Shown here: piece by piece, positions 1 through 8,820 of the stretch
Position numbering within the stretch: position 1 is the first letter of the stretch
Layout of the letters: each line of letters begins with the position of its first letter
Origin: Candidatus Cybelea sp.
Lineage (GTDB): Bacteria; Vulcanimicrobiota; Vulcanimicrobiia; Vulcanimicrobiales; Vulcanimicrobiaceae
Assembly: GCA_036489315.1 (NCBI GenBank)
Contig: DASXFZ010000040.1
Coordinates: 34,637 to 98,636 of the forward strand
Reading direction: 5' to 3'
DNA length: 64,000 nucleotides
The notes under the pieces: model-generated
Told to the model about the DNA's origin: nothing
The model's database searches: none
What the model saw: the letters and a program-made list of their open reading frames with translations, nothing else
Position numbers and translations under genes: made by a program

Positions 1-1
1 G

Positions 2-937
2 GTTCTGCACGAGCGCGATGATGTAGAGCAACAGCTTGCCTATGCTGAATCTGCGGCTACGGCTGCAACAAAGGCGGGTGACACGTTTGCGCTGCAGACG
101 GCGCTTCTTCAGATGCTGAGTGCCCAAATGCGGAGAGGGCACGTCGAAAAGAGCATCGCGATCGAGCAGCGGCTCGGATCCGCTAGAGCAACGGAGCTGG
201 CTGGCAAATACCTGCCAATTTTCCGTTCGTCACGGTTGGCATGGGAAGGTCGATTCAGGGAAGCCCATCGACTGCTGGCTACCTGCTGGAAGCAGATGAC
301 CTTCAGCGTCGATCGCTTATACTGCGGCGCTGAGTACGCTCTGTTTCTCGCGGTGGATGGAAAGCATGATGACGCTGCCGGCCTCACTAGGGAGATTATC
401 GAAGGCCTCAAACTATCGGACGCTGCCACCGGACTGTTTCGCGTGAGGGCACTCGCTATTACAAGGGCGTTTTGCGCTCTCACCGAGACGATTAATGGAA
501 GGGCATCCTTCGCGGATCGCATCCTTCGGCAGCTTCAGTCCAGCAAAGACGAGGTTATTCGTGCGGTCTCAGATGCGGCGGCGAGCATCGTGACTCGAAT
601 TCGAGGCGGAGGTTCCACCGGCTCGGAGCGAGTTCGAGAATGCACGGAGCGTCTTCGAGCGCTAGATTACGCAGACGTTGCACAGCTGCTGGCAGCCGTA
701 GACGCGGCGGCGGGGCGTGCCGCGATGGAACGACTCCCAATGAATGGTCTAACGCGGTCTGAGATGGAGATCCTTCGAATGCTGGAAGAAGGGTTGACCC
801 CGAAGCAGATCGCGGAGAAGACGTCGCGCAGCCTGAACACCGTACGCGTGCACGTCGCTAATACCATCGCAAAGCTCGGCTGCCATGGTCACGCCGAGGC
901 TATTCGAACAGCGCGACGTCTGAGGTTGCTCGGTTGA
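2..937 (+). CDS. LuxR-family transcriptional regulator, 3' part
   Basis: The reading frame is open from the window edge, so the 5' end lies outside. The last ~60 residues are a LuxR-type helix-turn-helix: LTRSEMEILRMLEEG, then TPKQIAEKTSRSLNTVRVH as the recognition region, then a conserved IAKLGCHGHAEA tail. Upstream sequence is alpha-helical and Ala/Arg/Leu rich, like the TPR-type region of MalT/LAL-like regulators, but no ATPase motif is visible in the part present. It should bind DNA as a dimer; the ligand and targets are unknown. It ends 28 nt before the channel gene, which it may regulate or simply neighbour. Confidence 0.85.
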   Translation, partial: VLHERDDVEQQLAYAESAATAATKAGDTFALQTALLQMLSAQMRRGHVEKSIAIEQRLGSARATELAGKYLPIFRSSRLAWEGRFREAHRLLATCWKQMTFSVDRLYCGAEYALFLAVDGKHDDAAGLTREIIEGLKLSDAATGLFRVRALAITRAFCALTETINGRASFADRILRQLQSSKDEVIRAVSDAAASIVTRIRGGGSTGSERVRECTERLRALDYADVAQLLAAVDAAAGRAAMERLPMNGLTRSEMEILRMLEEGLTPKQIAEKTSRSLNTVRVHVANTIAKLGCHGHAEAIRTARRLRLLG

Positions 938-965
938 CGTCGAATTTTAGGTTAGCGGCTGCGCA

Positions 966-1577
966 ATGAACAAGGCCAGATTCGAAGCGTTTTCCGACGG
1001 CGTCTTTGCGTTCGCGATTACGCTGCTTGCGCTCGGGTTTGTACTGCCGGAGCTGCATAATCCGACGAACGGCGAGCTTTCGGTAAACCTTCTACATTTG
1101 TGGCCGAACCTGATCGCCTATGCGTTGAGCTTCTCGGTGATCGGGATCATGTGGCAGAATCATCACGCGCTGTTTCGCCTGGTGCAGCAGGTCGATCGCA
1201 AGACGGTCTTCTGGAACCTGCTGCTGCTCGCGGGGGCGGTGTTGATCCCGTTTGCTACAACGACGCTCGGCTCGTATCCCACCTATTCGGCGGCGACCGT
1301 TCTCTACGGCCTCGTGCTCTCGACGTGTGCGACCTTTTACAACCTGATGCTGTGGCATCTTGCCCGCACCAACGCCTTTATGCCGGAGGTCGAGCCGTCG
1401 ACGATTGCGGCGACCGTCCGCGGCTACAAGACCGGGTGGATCGTGTACGTGGCCGCGACCCTCGTTGGGCTCGTGCTGCCGGTGGTGAGCTTTGCGCTCT
1501 ACCTTGCGGTGGTCGTGTACTTCTTTGTGCCGCGCGGCGCCGATTCGGACGTTACTTTGAGCGCTCGCCGCTGGTAG
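966..1577 (+). CDS. TMEM175-like (DUF1211) potassium channel
   Basis: 203 residues. The N-terminus carries the family signature (R)FEAFSDGVFAFAITLL in the first membrane helix, which in TMEM175 forms the pore-lining filter helix. About six hydrophobic segments follow, ending in a short basic tail, which fits the single-repeat bacterial form that assembles as a tetramer. The role inferred from the family is a K+ leak conductance in the inner membrane. The ATG used directly precedes the signature. The gene sits 28 nt after the LuxR-type gene on the same strand. Confidence 0.88.
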   Translation: MNKARFEAFSDGVFAFAITLLALGFVLPELHNPTNGELSVNLLHLWPNLIAYALSFSVIGIMWQNHHALFRLVQQVDRKTVFWNLLLLAGAVLIPFATTTLGSYPTYSAATVLYGLVLSTCATFYNLMLWHLARTNAFMPEVEPSTIAATVRGYKTGWIVYVAATLVGLVLPVVSFALYLAVVVYFFVPRGADSDVTLSARRW

Positions 1578-1618
1578 GCTGCCAGCCAGGTGGCACTTTG
1601 GGGTGCGAAGATGCCACC

Positions 1619-2071
1619 ATGGAAGAGTATCTGATCGGGGCGGGAGCGCTGCTCACAGCCGGACCGAGTGCCACGATTCGCGGCGCCACCCTGCACGCGC
1701 AGCCTGGTTTCGAGCTGGCGGGACAGGTCTCTGCCGCCGTCGTCGATCTCGAATCGACCGGCCCGGCGGAGCTGTCGCGCCTGCTGATCGTCGCCGCCGG
1801 CTGGAGCGGGGCGCGCTTCCATCGCGAGGTCGTCGGCGAACTCCTTGCCCAGCGGGAGTGCGGGCTGAACGACGTCATCGAAACCCTGGCCGCCGCCGTC
1901 CGAACCGATGAGATCCACCTCTTCGCGCGCTGGCGGCCCGACGCCGCGATGAGCGATGCCTTACAAAGGAAGGGCATTCGCCTGATCGCCCATCCGCTCG
2001 AAGCCCTCGGGCAAGCCTCGCTGGTTTCCGGCCAGCGAATCGAGCGCTGGCGCCCCGGCCGAGCCGCGTAA
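1619..2071 (+). CDS. hypothetical protein (150 aa)
   Basis: I do not recognise a family. The frame is open far upstream, but the upstream part only shadows the channel gene; the start chosen is the ATG at 1619 after a purine-rich stretch. The protein is soluble, with a regular pattern: a small N-terminal hydrophobic/Gly patch (LIGAGALLTAG), a central VVDLESTGPAELSRLLIVAA segment, and a C-terminal half with alternating hydrophobics (DEIHLFARWRPDAA, GIRLIAHPLEALGQASLV). Codon positions fit the local GC bias better than the opposite strand. It lies 41 nt after the channel gene. Confidence 0.6.
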   Translation: MEEYLIGAGALLTAGPSATIRGATLHAQPGFELAGQVSAAVVDLESTGPAELSRLLIVAAGWSGARFHREVVGELLAQRECGLNDVIETLAAAVRTDEIHLFARWRPDAAMSDALQRKGIRLIAHPLEALGQASLVSGQRIERWRPGRAA

Positions 2072-2136
2072 CGCTGGGCCCGTCGGCGGGGCATTCAGGC
2101 GCCTCCAAGGGTGAGAACGCACGATGCAGCGTAGAA

Positions 2137-2823
2137 ATGTTGATTATGCCGAATGCCCGCGTTGCGGTCATCGACGACGATCGTATGGTCCGGGAGATGC
2201 TCGAACTTGGCCTCTCTCGCGAAGGCTACGAGGTTCGGACCGCCACCGACGGCCTGTCCGCGCTCGAGCTCGTAAAGGTCTTCGACCCCGAACTGATCGT
2301 CCTCGACATCATGATGCCGAAGATCGACGGCGTTACGCTGCTGCCCCGCCTGCGCGAAATTACTCAGGCGCCGATCGTAATGCTCACCGCCAAGGGGGGC
2401 ACCGAGGATAAGGTTCGCTCGCTCAGTTCCGGCGCCGACGACTACCTCGTCAAACCGTTCGTCTTCGAGGAACTGATCGCGCGGCTGCAGGCCAAGCTGC
2501 GCCGGCCGCAGCTGATCGAGGAGAACGTCCTGCGCTGGCACGACATCTCGATCAACCCCGGCACGCGCGAAGCCTGGCGCGGCAAGGAAGCGCTTGAGTT
2601 CACGCAGCGCGAGTTCGACCTGCTCGAGGTGTTTCTGCGCGAGCCGCGGCGGGTCTTTAGTAAGGATCATCTGCTCGAGATCGTCTGGGGCCACGACTTC
2701 GAAGGTGGCCCGAACATCGTCGAAACGTACATCTCGTACCTTCGGGCGAAGATCGATCGGCCCGGCGAGCCGCACTCGTTCATCCGCACGGTCCGAGGGG
2801 TAGGGTACGGCTTATCGCAGTAA
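2137..2823 (+). CDS. OmpR/PhoB-type response regulator
   Basis: 228 residues. The receiver domain (about 1-120) has the acidic pocket DDD at 13-15, phospho-acceptor Asp57 in IVLDIMMP, switch Thr84 and Lys107 in DDYLVKPF. The winged-helix output domain (about 130-226) contains FTQREFDLLEVFLREP and the conserved end SYLRAKIDRP...IRTVRGVGYGL. It is the DNA-binding half of a two-component pair with the histidine kinase 47 nt downstream. Two in-frame starts, ATG 2137 and ATG 2146, are possible; the second begins directly at the receiver domain. Likely targets include the TonB receptor that follows the kinase; this is inference from position. Confidence 0.95.
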   Translation: MLIMPNARVAVIDDDRMVREMLELGLSREGYEVRTATDGLSALELVKVFDPELIVLDIMMPKIDGVTLLPRLREITQAPIVMLTAKGGTEDKVRSLSSGADDYLVKPFVFEELIARLQAKLRRPQLIEENVLRWHDISINPGTREAWRGKEALEFTQREFDLLEVFLREPRRVFSKDHLLEIVWGHDFEGGPNIVETYISYLRAKIDRPGEPHSFIRTVRGVGYGLSQ

Positions 2824-2831
2824 CCCCACGT

Positions 2832-2867
2832 TTATGCCCTTCGAGACGCTCGGGGTGACACGGTAGC
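2832..2867 (+). repeat. interspersed intergenic repeat copy 1
   Basis: The gap between the regulator and kinase genes holds CCTTCGAGACGCTC followed by GGGGTGACACGG. The same half-sites recur at 8304-8394. Sequences of the form CTTCGA...CTCAGGGTGACA are a common mobile intergenic palindrome in environmental genomes (established only from memory). Confidence 0.55.
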
Positions 2868-2870
2868 AGG

Positions 2871-4307
2871 ATGAAGCTGGCGGCGAGGCTTTCGGCTCTG
2901 TACGCGGCGCTTTTGGGCGTCACGGTCCTGGTCGTTATTTTGGCCTCGTCGATCTCGCTCGTATTCGAGTTGTGGCGCTTCTCGGGCGACGTGATGATCG
3001 CCAAACACGAAGAGGCCCGCATTCTCGTCGATCAATACCGCCGCGAAGGCATGTCGCTCAAGCAGGCCGCGCCGGAGATCGTCAACGCGCTCGGCGGCAT
3101 CGGCATGCGCATCACCGTCTACGATCTCAAAGGCAACTTTCTCGCCGGCGATAAGACGCTGCGCCCGAAAGCGCTCGGCCAGGTGCTCGCCGCCGGCGGG
3201 ATGTCGCACTTCATTCCGCCGTCGCTGCGCAATCCGCAAGAGGTCGCCGCCCATCCGCCTCGCGGCGTGCAGGAATTTCGCGTCGGCTATCCGCCGGTGC
3301 CGCCCGATCCGACGCGCCTCGAACCGCTCTCGCTCACCTATGTCGAGGGCGGTTACGTCGGCTTCGCGCCCTCGCTGCTACTGCTGATCATCTCGCTGGT
3401 TCCCTACTGGCGGATCGTGCTGACGATCGCGGCAGTGGCGATCGTGATCTCTTGGTTCATCGGGCGCGTCTTCGCGCAGCAGTCGCTGCGCCCGATCAAC
3501 GAGGTGAGCGATTCGCTCAAGGCACTCGCCGAAGGCGACTACACGCAGCGCCGCTTCGTGATGGCCGGGGGCGACGAGATCGCGTCGCTCACCGCGGCCT
3601 TCAACGAAGCCGCCGCCAGCGTCGCGACCGCGATCGAGCACCGCCGCAAGGCCGAGCAGCGGATGCGCCAGTTCGCCGCCGACGCCGGCCACGAACTGCG
3701 CACCCCGCTGACCGTGATCGCCGGCTACATCGACGTGCTGCGCCGCGGGGCGATCGAAGAGCCGCGCATCGCGCGCACGATCCTCGCCACGATGTCGCTC
3801 GAGAAGGAGCACATGCGCGGCCTGATCGACCGCCTGATGCGTCTGGCACGCCTAGATTCCGAAGCGCCGCCGAACATCGAAGCGGTTAATCTCGCGGACT
3901 TGCTGCGCAGCCAGGTCGACGCCGCACGTCGGCTCGACGACCGTCGCATGATCGACTACAGCGTCGACGGCGTCGAGAGCGTGCAGGCCGATAAGGGCGA
4001 GCTGTCCGAAGCGGTGTGGAACGTGATCGAGAACGCGCTCAAATACGCGCCCGACGCGGCGATCCATCTGCGCGCCGCGCGCACCAACGGCCACGCGACG
4101 ATCACCGTGAGCGACGAAGGGCCTGGGATGTCGGAGGCCGAGCGCGTGCACGCCTTCGAACGATTCTATCGCGGCGATCAGCGCGGCGAGATAACCGGCA
4201 GCGGCTTGGGCCTCGCGATTGCCAAGCGCGCCGTCGAACGTTCCGGCGGCGATATCTCGATCGACAGCGCGCCCGGACACGGTACCGCAGTTACCATCAC
4301 CATTTAA
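2871..4307 (+). CDS. sensor histidine kinase with HAMP domain
   Basis: 478 residues. TM1 is about 8-34 and TM2 about 163-198, enclosing a ~125-residue extracytoplasmic sensor with a Pro-rich stretch (YPPVPPDPTRLEP) that I cannot assign. A HAMP linker (199-250, SLRPINEVSDSLKALAEGDY) leads to the dimerisation box FAADAGHELRTPLTV with phospho-acceptor His274. The ATP-binding domain shows the N box (VIENALKYA), G1 (SDEGPGM), F box (FERFYRGD) and G2 (GSGLGLAIAK). All catalytic boxes are intact. It partners the upstream OmpR-type regulator, and the TonB receptor begins 62 nt after it, suggesting the pair senses an envelope signal or nutrient. Confidence 0.95.
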   Translation: MKLAARLSALYAALLGVTVLVVILASSISLVFELWRFSGDVMIAKHEEARILVDQYRREGMSLKQAAPEIVNALGGIGMRITVYDLKGNFLAGDKTLRPKALGQVLAAGGMSHFIPPSLRNPQEVAAHPPRGVQEFRVGYPPVPPDPTRLEPLSLTYVEGGYVGFAPSLLLLIISLVPYWRIVLTIAAVAIVISWFIGRVFAQQSLRPINEVSDSLKALAEGDYTQRRFVMAGGDEIASLTAAFNEAAASVATAIEHRRKAEQRMRQFAADAGHELRTPLTVIAGYIDVLRRGAIEEPRIARTILATMSLEKEHMRGLIDRLMRLARLDSEAPPNIEAVNLADLLRSQVDAARRLDDRRMIDYSVDGVESVQADKGELSEAVWNVIENALKYAPDAAIHLRAARTNGHATITVSDEGPGMSEAERVHAFERFYRGDQRGEITGSGLGLAIAKRAVERSGGDISIDSAPGHGTAVTITI

Positions 4308-4369
4308 CTTGCTCTCAGCCCGATTTCAGGCTCGGGCGACGACCGCTCCCCTATAATCTGCGCTTGTAG

Positions 4370-7300
4370 ATGCTCCGACGTTCGCTCGCCGCCGCTTGCG
4401 CTTTCCTCATCGCATTCGTTACCTGGGGCGCCAGCCCAGCCGTCGCGCAATCCGATACCGGCGAGATCGTCATCGTCGTGCAAGACGCGCAGACCAAGCA
4501 GCCGATCGATCTGGCACGCGTGCTGCTCGACGGCCCGGTGATCACCTCGGAGATCACGACGAAGAGCGGCAAGGTCGACTTCACCGACGTTCCCGACGGT
4601 ATCTATCGCGCGCGCATCATCAAGCGCGGCTACCAGAGCCTCACCTCAAATGCCTTCGAAGTGCTCGACGGCCGGCTGGTTACCGTGAGCTTCGCGCTTG
4701 CGCTCGATACCGGCAATCTCAAAGTAATCGGTACCGTCACCGCCAAGTCGAGCGCGACGATCTCAAGCACGAGCATCGATGCAAACTCGCCGCAGCGCCG
4801 GCTCTCCAACGATCTCGCCGACGCACTCAACAAACTCTCCGGGGTGAGCGTCTCGACCTCGAGCGACGATTCCGACGCGACGCAGACGATCTCGCTGGAA
4901 GGCCACGACGCCAGCCAAACGCAGCTCACGCTCGACGGCATTCCGCTCAATGCGCCGGGTTCGGCTGGGAATCTCGGCGGCTTCGCGACCGATCTGTTCG
5001 GCGGCGCCTCGGTACATCAGGGCGCGTCGCTGGGCGGCCTCGCCGGCTCGGTAAACTTCAGCACGCTGCAGCCGACACTCAGCTGGGTGACCTCGCTGCA
5101 GCTCTCGACCGGCACCTACGGGCGCTACAACTATTCGGTCGGCGAGACGGGATCGCTGGGCAAGCTCGGCATCGCGGTGCAGAGCGTCAGCCGCCTCAAC
5201 CCCAGCCTGGTCGACGGCGATCTCTATACCGATGCGAGCGGGCTGAACTACGTGCACGACGGCGACAGCACGATCTCCGGCAACCTGATCACCGCGCGCT
5301 ACGAGTTCGGCGATTCCAACTCGCTCACCGGACTCTTCATGAACTCGACCCGCAATACCAACGTCGTCTGCCTGCGCTACAACGGCGATCCGGCGACGAC
5401 GCTGCCCTGCGGCTACGGCCCCAACAACACCGACGACAGCAACGTGCAGATGTACTCGCTCACCGATAACGCCCTGCTCGGCGCGACGCAACTGCAGGGT
5501 TCGATCTTTTCGCTCGATTCAAGCAGCCTCAACGATCAGTTGGCGCGCTACGTCAACGGGGTGCCGGCGCCGACCGGCTTCTCCAGCGATACGAAGAGCT
5601 CGGGCTACTCGCTCAATGCGACGCTGCCCGGGCAGCAGCGCCATACGATCTCCTTTCAAGCCTACGGCGCCGACTCACAGTTCGCGACGACGCCGCTGGT
5701 AGAAGAAGCGGTTCCCTACTACAACGGGTACACCACGACGCAGTACAACGTGCTGCAGACGACCGACACCATTCACTCCAGCGACCGGCTGACGCTGGCG
5801 GGCTCGGCGGGCATCTCCACCGCGACCGGCAACAGCGGTCTCTCCGAGCTCGCCAGCGTGGCGGCGACCTGGAAGCCGACGACGCGCGACACCTACAGCG
5901 CGAGCTTTGCACTGGGCGGCGCCGCGGCGACGCAGGGACGGCTGCAGATTCTCTCCGATCCGGCCTCGGTGCGCTTCGACTGCAACGGCAAGGTAGCATA
6001 TGGTAACGCGCCGGGAGAGAATCCGCAGAACAGCTCCTCGAACTCGCTGCGCGTCAGCTACACGCATCAGCTGCACGGCGGCAACCTCTCGCTGACCCTC
6101 TACCGCCAGGTGCAAAACGGCGTGCTGCTGCCGGTCTACGTTAACGGCGACGTGCTCACCCAGCTCGGGCAGCTGCCGCTGGGCTACGTGGCGCAGGTCG
6201 CGCAGATCTACAACTCGCCGGCGGGCTGCAACACGCCGTCGTATCAGACTTTCACCGCGCAGCAGCTCTACTTCACGACGCCGGTCGCGGGCGTGCAGCG
6301 GCTCTACCAGGGCGCGGAGCTCACCGGTTTTCTCACCTTCGGCGATCTGGTCGTGCAGCCGTACTACAATCTTACCGGCGCGCAGGCGAACTCGTTTTCG
6401 TACATCTTCGACAACCCGTTTTCGATCACGATTCCGGGCCAGCAGCTCCCCAACGTGCCGCTGCAGAAGGCGGGGCTCGTGCTCGACTACAAGGCGCCGC
6501 ACTCGATTCTCGAGTGGCTGGCCGACGCGCAGCACGTCAGCGCGAACAATCCCAACAATCTGCCGGCCTACACGACCTACGATGCGGGTGTCACCGCAAA
6601 TCTCCACATCGGTACGCTGACGCTGGCCGCGACGAACATCACCAACACCTACTCCGGTGTATTCGCCAGCCCCGCCAACGCGGTGGCCTTTACGACCGCG
6701 GGCGGCTACGTGATTCCCAACATCGCACGGCCGCTACAGCCGCGCACCCTTTCGGCGACGTGGTCGGTAAAATTCGGACCGGGGACGACCTCGACGCAGA
6801 CCGGCACCGCGTTTCACGCGCGCGGCAGCGGCGGGGGCGGACGATTCCTGGGCGGACCCGGCGGCGGCCCGGGCGCACCTGGCGGACCCGGCGGTTCGCG
6901 CGGCGGGGGCGGTCAGAACGGCGGCGGTTTTCGCCAGCTCTTCTCGCCGCTGCCGCAGACGCCGCCGGCCGATCCGTTCGCGGCCGGTACGAATCCGGCG
7001 ACCTGCAGCGCGCAGAACGCGCCGAAGGCGCAGCAGCTCAGCGGCGAACTCAAAGCCTACGTGGCGCAGATCGAAGCGGCGCGCACCGCGGCGGGCTATC
7101 CCGCGACGATGGCGTCGCCCGCGCTCTCCGATGCAACGGTCATCTATCACGGTTTGGGCACCACCTACGCGCTCGCGATCACCCCCAAGGGTTCGGGAAC
7201 GCTGCGCGCGCTCGCGGGCTGCATTCCGCTGCACATCGCGCGCGCCGACGACGTGACGCAGCGCAAGCTCTACACCGCGTCGAGCCCGCTCTTCTTCGTG

Positions 7301-7786
7301 CCGCAGCTCACGTTCATGCCGGCGGTCGGGCTCTACATCGTTGCGCGCCAGCAGACGCCGGGGCAGGAAGCGTTCCGGGTCTACAAGCTCCCGGTGTCGC
7401 CGCCGAAGGCGCCGTTTGAAGTGCGCAGCGCGACCGAGTGCACCGGAGCGGTGAAGAATCTGGCGACGCAGGCGCTCGAGGAGCTGCGCAAACACTTCGC
7501 CGACGGTTCGCCGGCGCCGAGCTGGACGATCACGCCGCACACCGCCAAGAGCGGCACGTGGTACGAACTCGATCCGGGCGATCCAACGGTCGTCCCGGCG
7601 CTGCTCTTCTGCGGGCACGTCGCGACCGCGACGGCCGACGAGTTGAGCAAACTCGGCTACGACGGTAAGCTCGTGCCCGAGCTTAACTACGCGCCGGCGC
7701 TGGGGATCTACTTACTGCCGCCGGCGCGGCGCAATAACCGCGGCGCGGCCGCCGCTTCGTCGCCCGGTCCGTCGCCCTCACCCTAG
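4370..7786 (+). CDS. TonB-dependent receptor with long C-terminal extension
   Basis: 1138 residues. A signal peptide (1-26, ending AVA-QSD) is followed by a carboxypeptidase-regulatory-like fold (about 30-110, TGEIVIVVQDAQTKQPIDLA...), a plug (SNDLADALNKLSGVSV...ISLEGHDASQTQLTLDGIPL) and a 22-strand-type barrel ending about residue 803 with LSATWSVKF. The family imports large ligands across the outer membrane with TonB energy. After the barrel there is an unusual tail: a Gly-rich linker (about 819-853) and a ~280-residue domain with paired Cys that I do not recognise, ending in a Pro/Ser tail. It follows a two-component system on the same strand, which may control it. Confidence 0.9.
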   Translation: MLRRSLAAACAFLIAFVTWGASPAVAQSDTGEIVIVVQDAQTKQPIDLARVLLDGPVITSEITTKSGKVDFTDVPDGIYRARIIKRGYQSLTSNAFEVLDGRLVTVSFALALDTGNLKVIGTVTAKSSATISSTSIDANSPQRRLSNDLADALNKLSGVSVSTSSDDSDATQTISLEGHDASQTQLTLDGIPLNAPGSAGNLGGFATDLFGGASVHQGASLGGLAGSVNFSTLQPTLSWVTSLQLSTGTYGRYNYSVGETGSLGKLGIAVQSVSRLNPSLVDGDLYTDASGLNYVHDGDSTISGNLITARYEFGDSNSLTGLFMNSTRNTNVVCLRYNGDPATTLPCGYGPNNTDDSNVQMYSLTDNALLGATQLQGSIFSLDSSSLNDQLARYVNGVPAPTGFSSDTKSSGYSLNATLPGQQRHTISFQAYGADSQFATTPLVEEAVPYYNGYTTTQYNVLQTTDTIHSSDRLTLAGSAGISTATGNSGLSELASVAATWKPTTRDTYSASFALGGAAATQGRLQILSDPASVRFDCNGKVAYGNAPGENPQNSSSNSLRVSYTHQLHGGNLSLTLYRQVQNGVLLPVYVNGDVLTQLGQLPLGYVAQVAQIYNSPAGCNTPSYQTFTAQQLYFTTPVAGVQRLYQGAELTGFLTFGDLVVQPYYNLTGAQANSFSYIFDNPFSITIPGQQLPNVPLQKAGLVLDYKAPHSILEWLADAQHVSANNPNNLPAYTTYDAGVTANLHIGTLTLAATNITNTYSGVFASPANAVAFTTAGGYVIPNIARPLQPRTLSATWSVKFGPGTTSTQTGTAFHARGSGGGGRFLGGPGGGPGAPGGPGGSRGGGGQNGGGFRQLFSPLPQTPPADPFAAGTNPATCSAQNAPKAQQLSGELKAYVAQIEAARTAAGYPATMASPALSDATVIYHGLGTTYALAITPKGSGTLRALAGCIPLHIARADDVTQRKLYTASSPLFFVPQLTFMPAVGLYIVARQQTPGQEAFRVYKLPVSPPKAPFEVRSATECTGAVKNLATQALEELRKHFADGSPAPSWTITPHTAKSGTWYELDPGDPTVVPALLFCGHVATATADELSKLGYDGKLVPELNYAPALGIYLLPPARRNNRGAAAASSPGPSPSP

Positions 7787-8296
7787 GCGTTCGGGCGAGC
7801 GGCCCGCTTCACGCGCGCGCTCGACCATCTCGCGCATCCGCGGGTGCATGCCCGGGATCGTAACGATCCATTCTTCGAAGCGCGGAACGGGTTCGCCGGT
7901 GCGAAAGAGCACGTACCAGACGTTCATCTCGCCCATGAATTTAAAGCGCTTCCTAAAGTCCTTGGCAAGCTCGGCGTAGGTCGTGAAGGAGCGCAGGTAG
8001 TTCTTGAAACCGTAGTCGTGATCGGTCTGCAGTAGGGCGACCGCGTTGCCGATCGTCGCGCGCACCTTGCGCGAGGTCCGCATGATGCCGGGGCGCTGCA
8101 GAATGCGTTCGACATCGAGCTCGTCGAAGAGCGCGACGCGGCTCGGCTCGAAGCCGGCAAAGGCCTCCTGGTAGGCGTCCCAGTGCTCGGCAATTTGCTG
8201 CCACCGCACACCTGCTTGGAATACCGCGCGCGTCATTACCTCGAGATAGTCGGCGAGCGAGGCGGGCGTGATGACGTCGGGAATCGTGTCGGCCAC
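7778..8296 (-). CDS. DNA-3-methyladenine glycosylase I-like (Tag) protein
   Basis: 172 residues from the GTG at 8296 (VADTIPDVITPASLADYLEVM); upstream sequence belongs to an intergenic repeat, and no strong Shine-Dalgarno marks the start. It aligns with the Tag/PF03352 core: FQAGVRWQQIAEHWDAYQEAF, VERILQRPGIMRTSRKVRA and YGFKNYLRSF, the segments that shape the flipped-base pocket. The N-terminal CGW...YHD.EWG part of true Tag, which includes zinc ligands, is absent, so this is a shortened relative whose glycosylase activity is not certain. Its stop overlaps the convergent TonB receptor by 9 nt. Confidence 0.75.
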   Translation of the reverse strand: MADTIPDVITPASLADYLEVMTRAVFQAGVRWQQIAEHWDAYQEAFAGFEPSRVALFDELDVERILQRPGIMRTSRKVRATIGNAVALLQTDHDYGFKNYLRSFTTYAELAKDFRKRFKFMGEMNVWYVLFRTGEPVPRFEEWIVTIPGMHPRMREMVERAREAGRSPERLG

Positions 8297-8303
8297 GGAG
8301 GGT

Positions 8304-8394
8304 GCTTCGACACGCCCAGGATGACATTTCCTTCGACCGTTCGACAAGCTCAGGGTGACACGGCAAGTGAGGGCAGGGTGACACGGTTTGGGGT
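8304..8394 (+). repeat. interspersed intergenic repeat copy 2 (compound)
   Basis: Three related units lie in tandem: GCTTCGACACGCCCAGGATG, then CTTCGACCGTTCGACAAGCT leading into CAGGGTGACACGG, then GGGCAGGGTGACACGG. The CTTCGA/GGGTGACACGG half-sites match the copy at 2832-2867. It lies between divergent genes, so it could also act on transcription of either. Confidence 0.6.
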
Positions 8395-8499
8395 GGCGAG
8401 GCAAGCAGGGACCGGAGCGGCAAGGTCGCAAAAGCGGGGACCATTGCTACTCTCGTTCCGCACCCGTCGGAAGAGTTACCTAAGGAGTTATCTGGTTCC

Positions 8500-8820
8500 G
8501 TGTACGTAGATGAAATGCTCAATTGTGTGGACTGCGGACGCCAGTTCGTCTTCAGTTCGGGCGAACAACGTTTTTACGAACAAAAAGGTTTTCAGAACAA
8601 ACCGAATCGCTGCCCCGATTGCCGTCAGGCGCGCAAGCAGATGCGCACGGCCGGCGGTGGCGGCGGGGGCGGCGTCGAACGCGGCGCCGGACGTCCGCGC
8701 GAGATGTTCACCGCGACGTGCAGTCAGTGCGGCGGCGTAGCCGAGGTGCCGTTCAGTCCGCGCGGCGATAAGCCGGTCTACTGTCGCGACTGCTTCGCGT
8801 CGCGTCCGTCGTATCGCTGA
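8500..8820 (+). CDS. zinc-ribbon protein with CxxC-x17-CxxC domain
   Basis: 106 residues. The first zinc ribbon (CVDCGRQFVFSSGEQRFYEQ then CPDCRQARK) matches the 'probable zinc-ribbon' family; a Gly-rich hinge follows, and the second module is CSQC-17 residues-CRDC, exactly the CxxC-x17-CxxC domain spacing. Eight cysteines should bind two zinc ions. The cellular role of these proteins is not established. A GTG at 8500 lies 12 nt after AAGGAG; the in-frame ATG at 8515 is an alternative that removes five residues. Its stop codon overlaps the CTG start proposed for the next gene. Confidence 0.85.
   Translation: MYVDEMLNCVDCGRQFVFSSGEQRFYEQKGFQNKPNRCPDCRQARKQMRTAGGGGGGGVERGAGRPREMFTATCSQCGGVAEVPFSPRGDKPVYCRDCFASRPSYR

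Noticed and set aside
1100..1618. Long upstream open frame before the 150-residue gene
   Set aside because: It is Arg/Gly-rich and runs across the TMEM175 gene in another frame; the family-like part begins at 1619.
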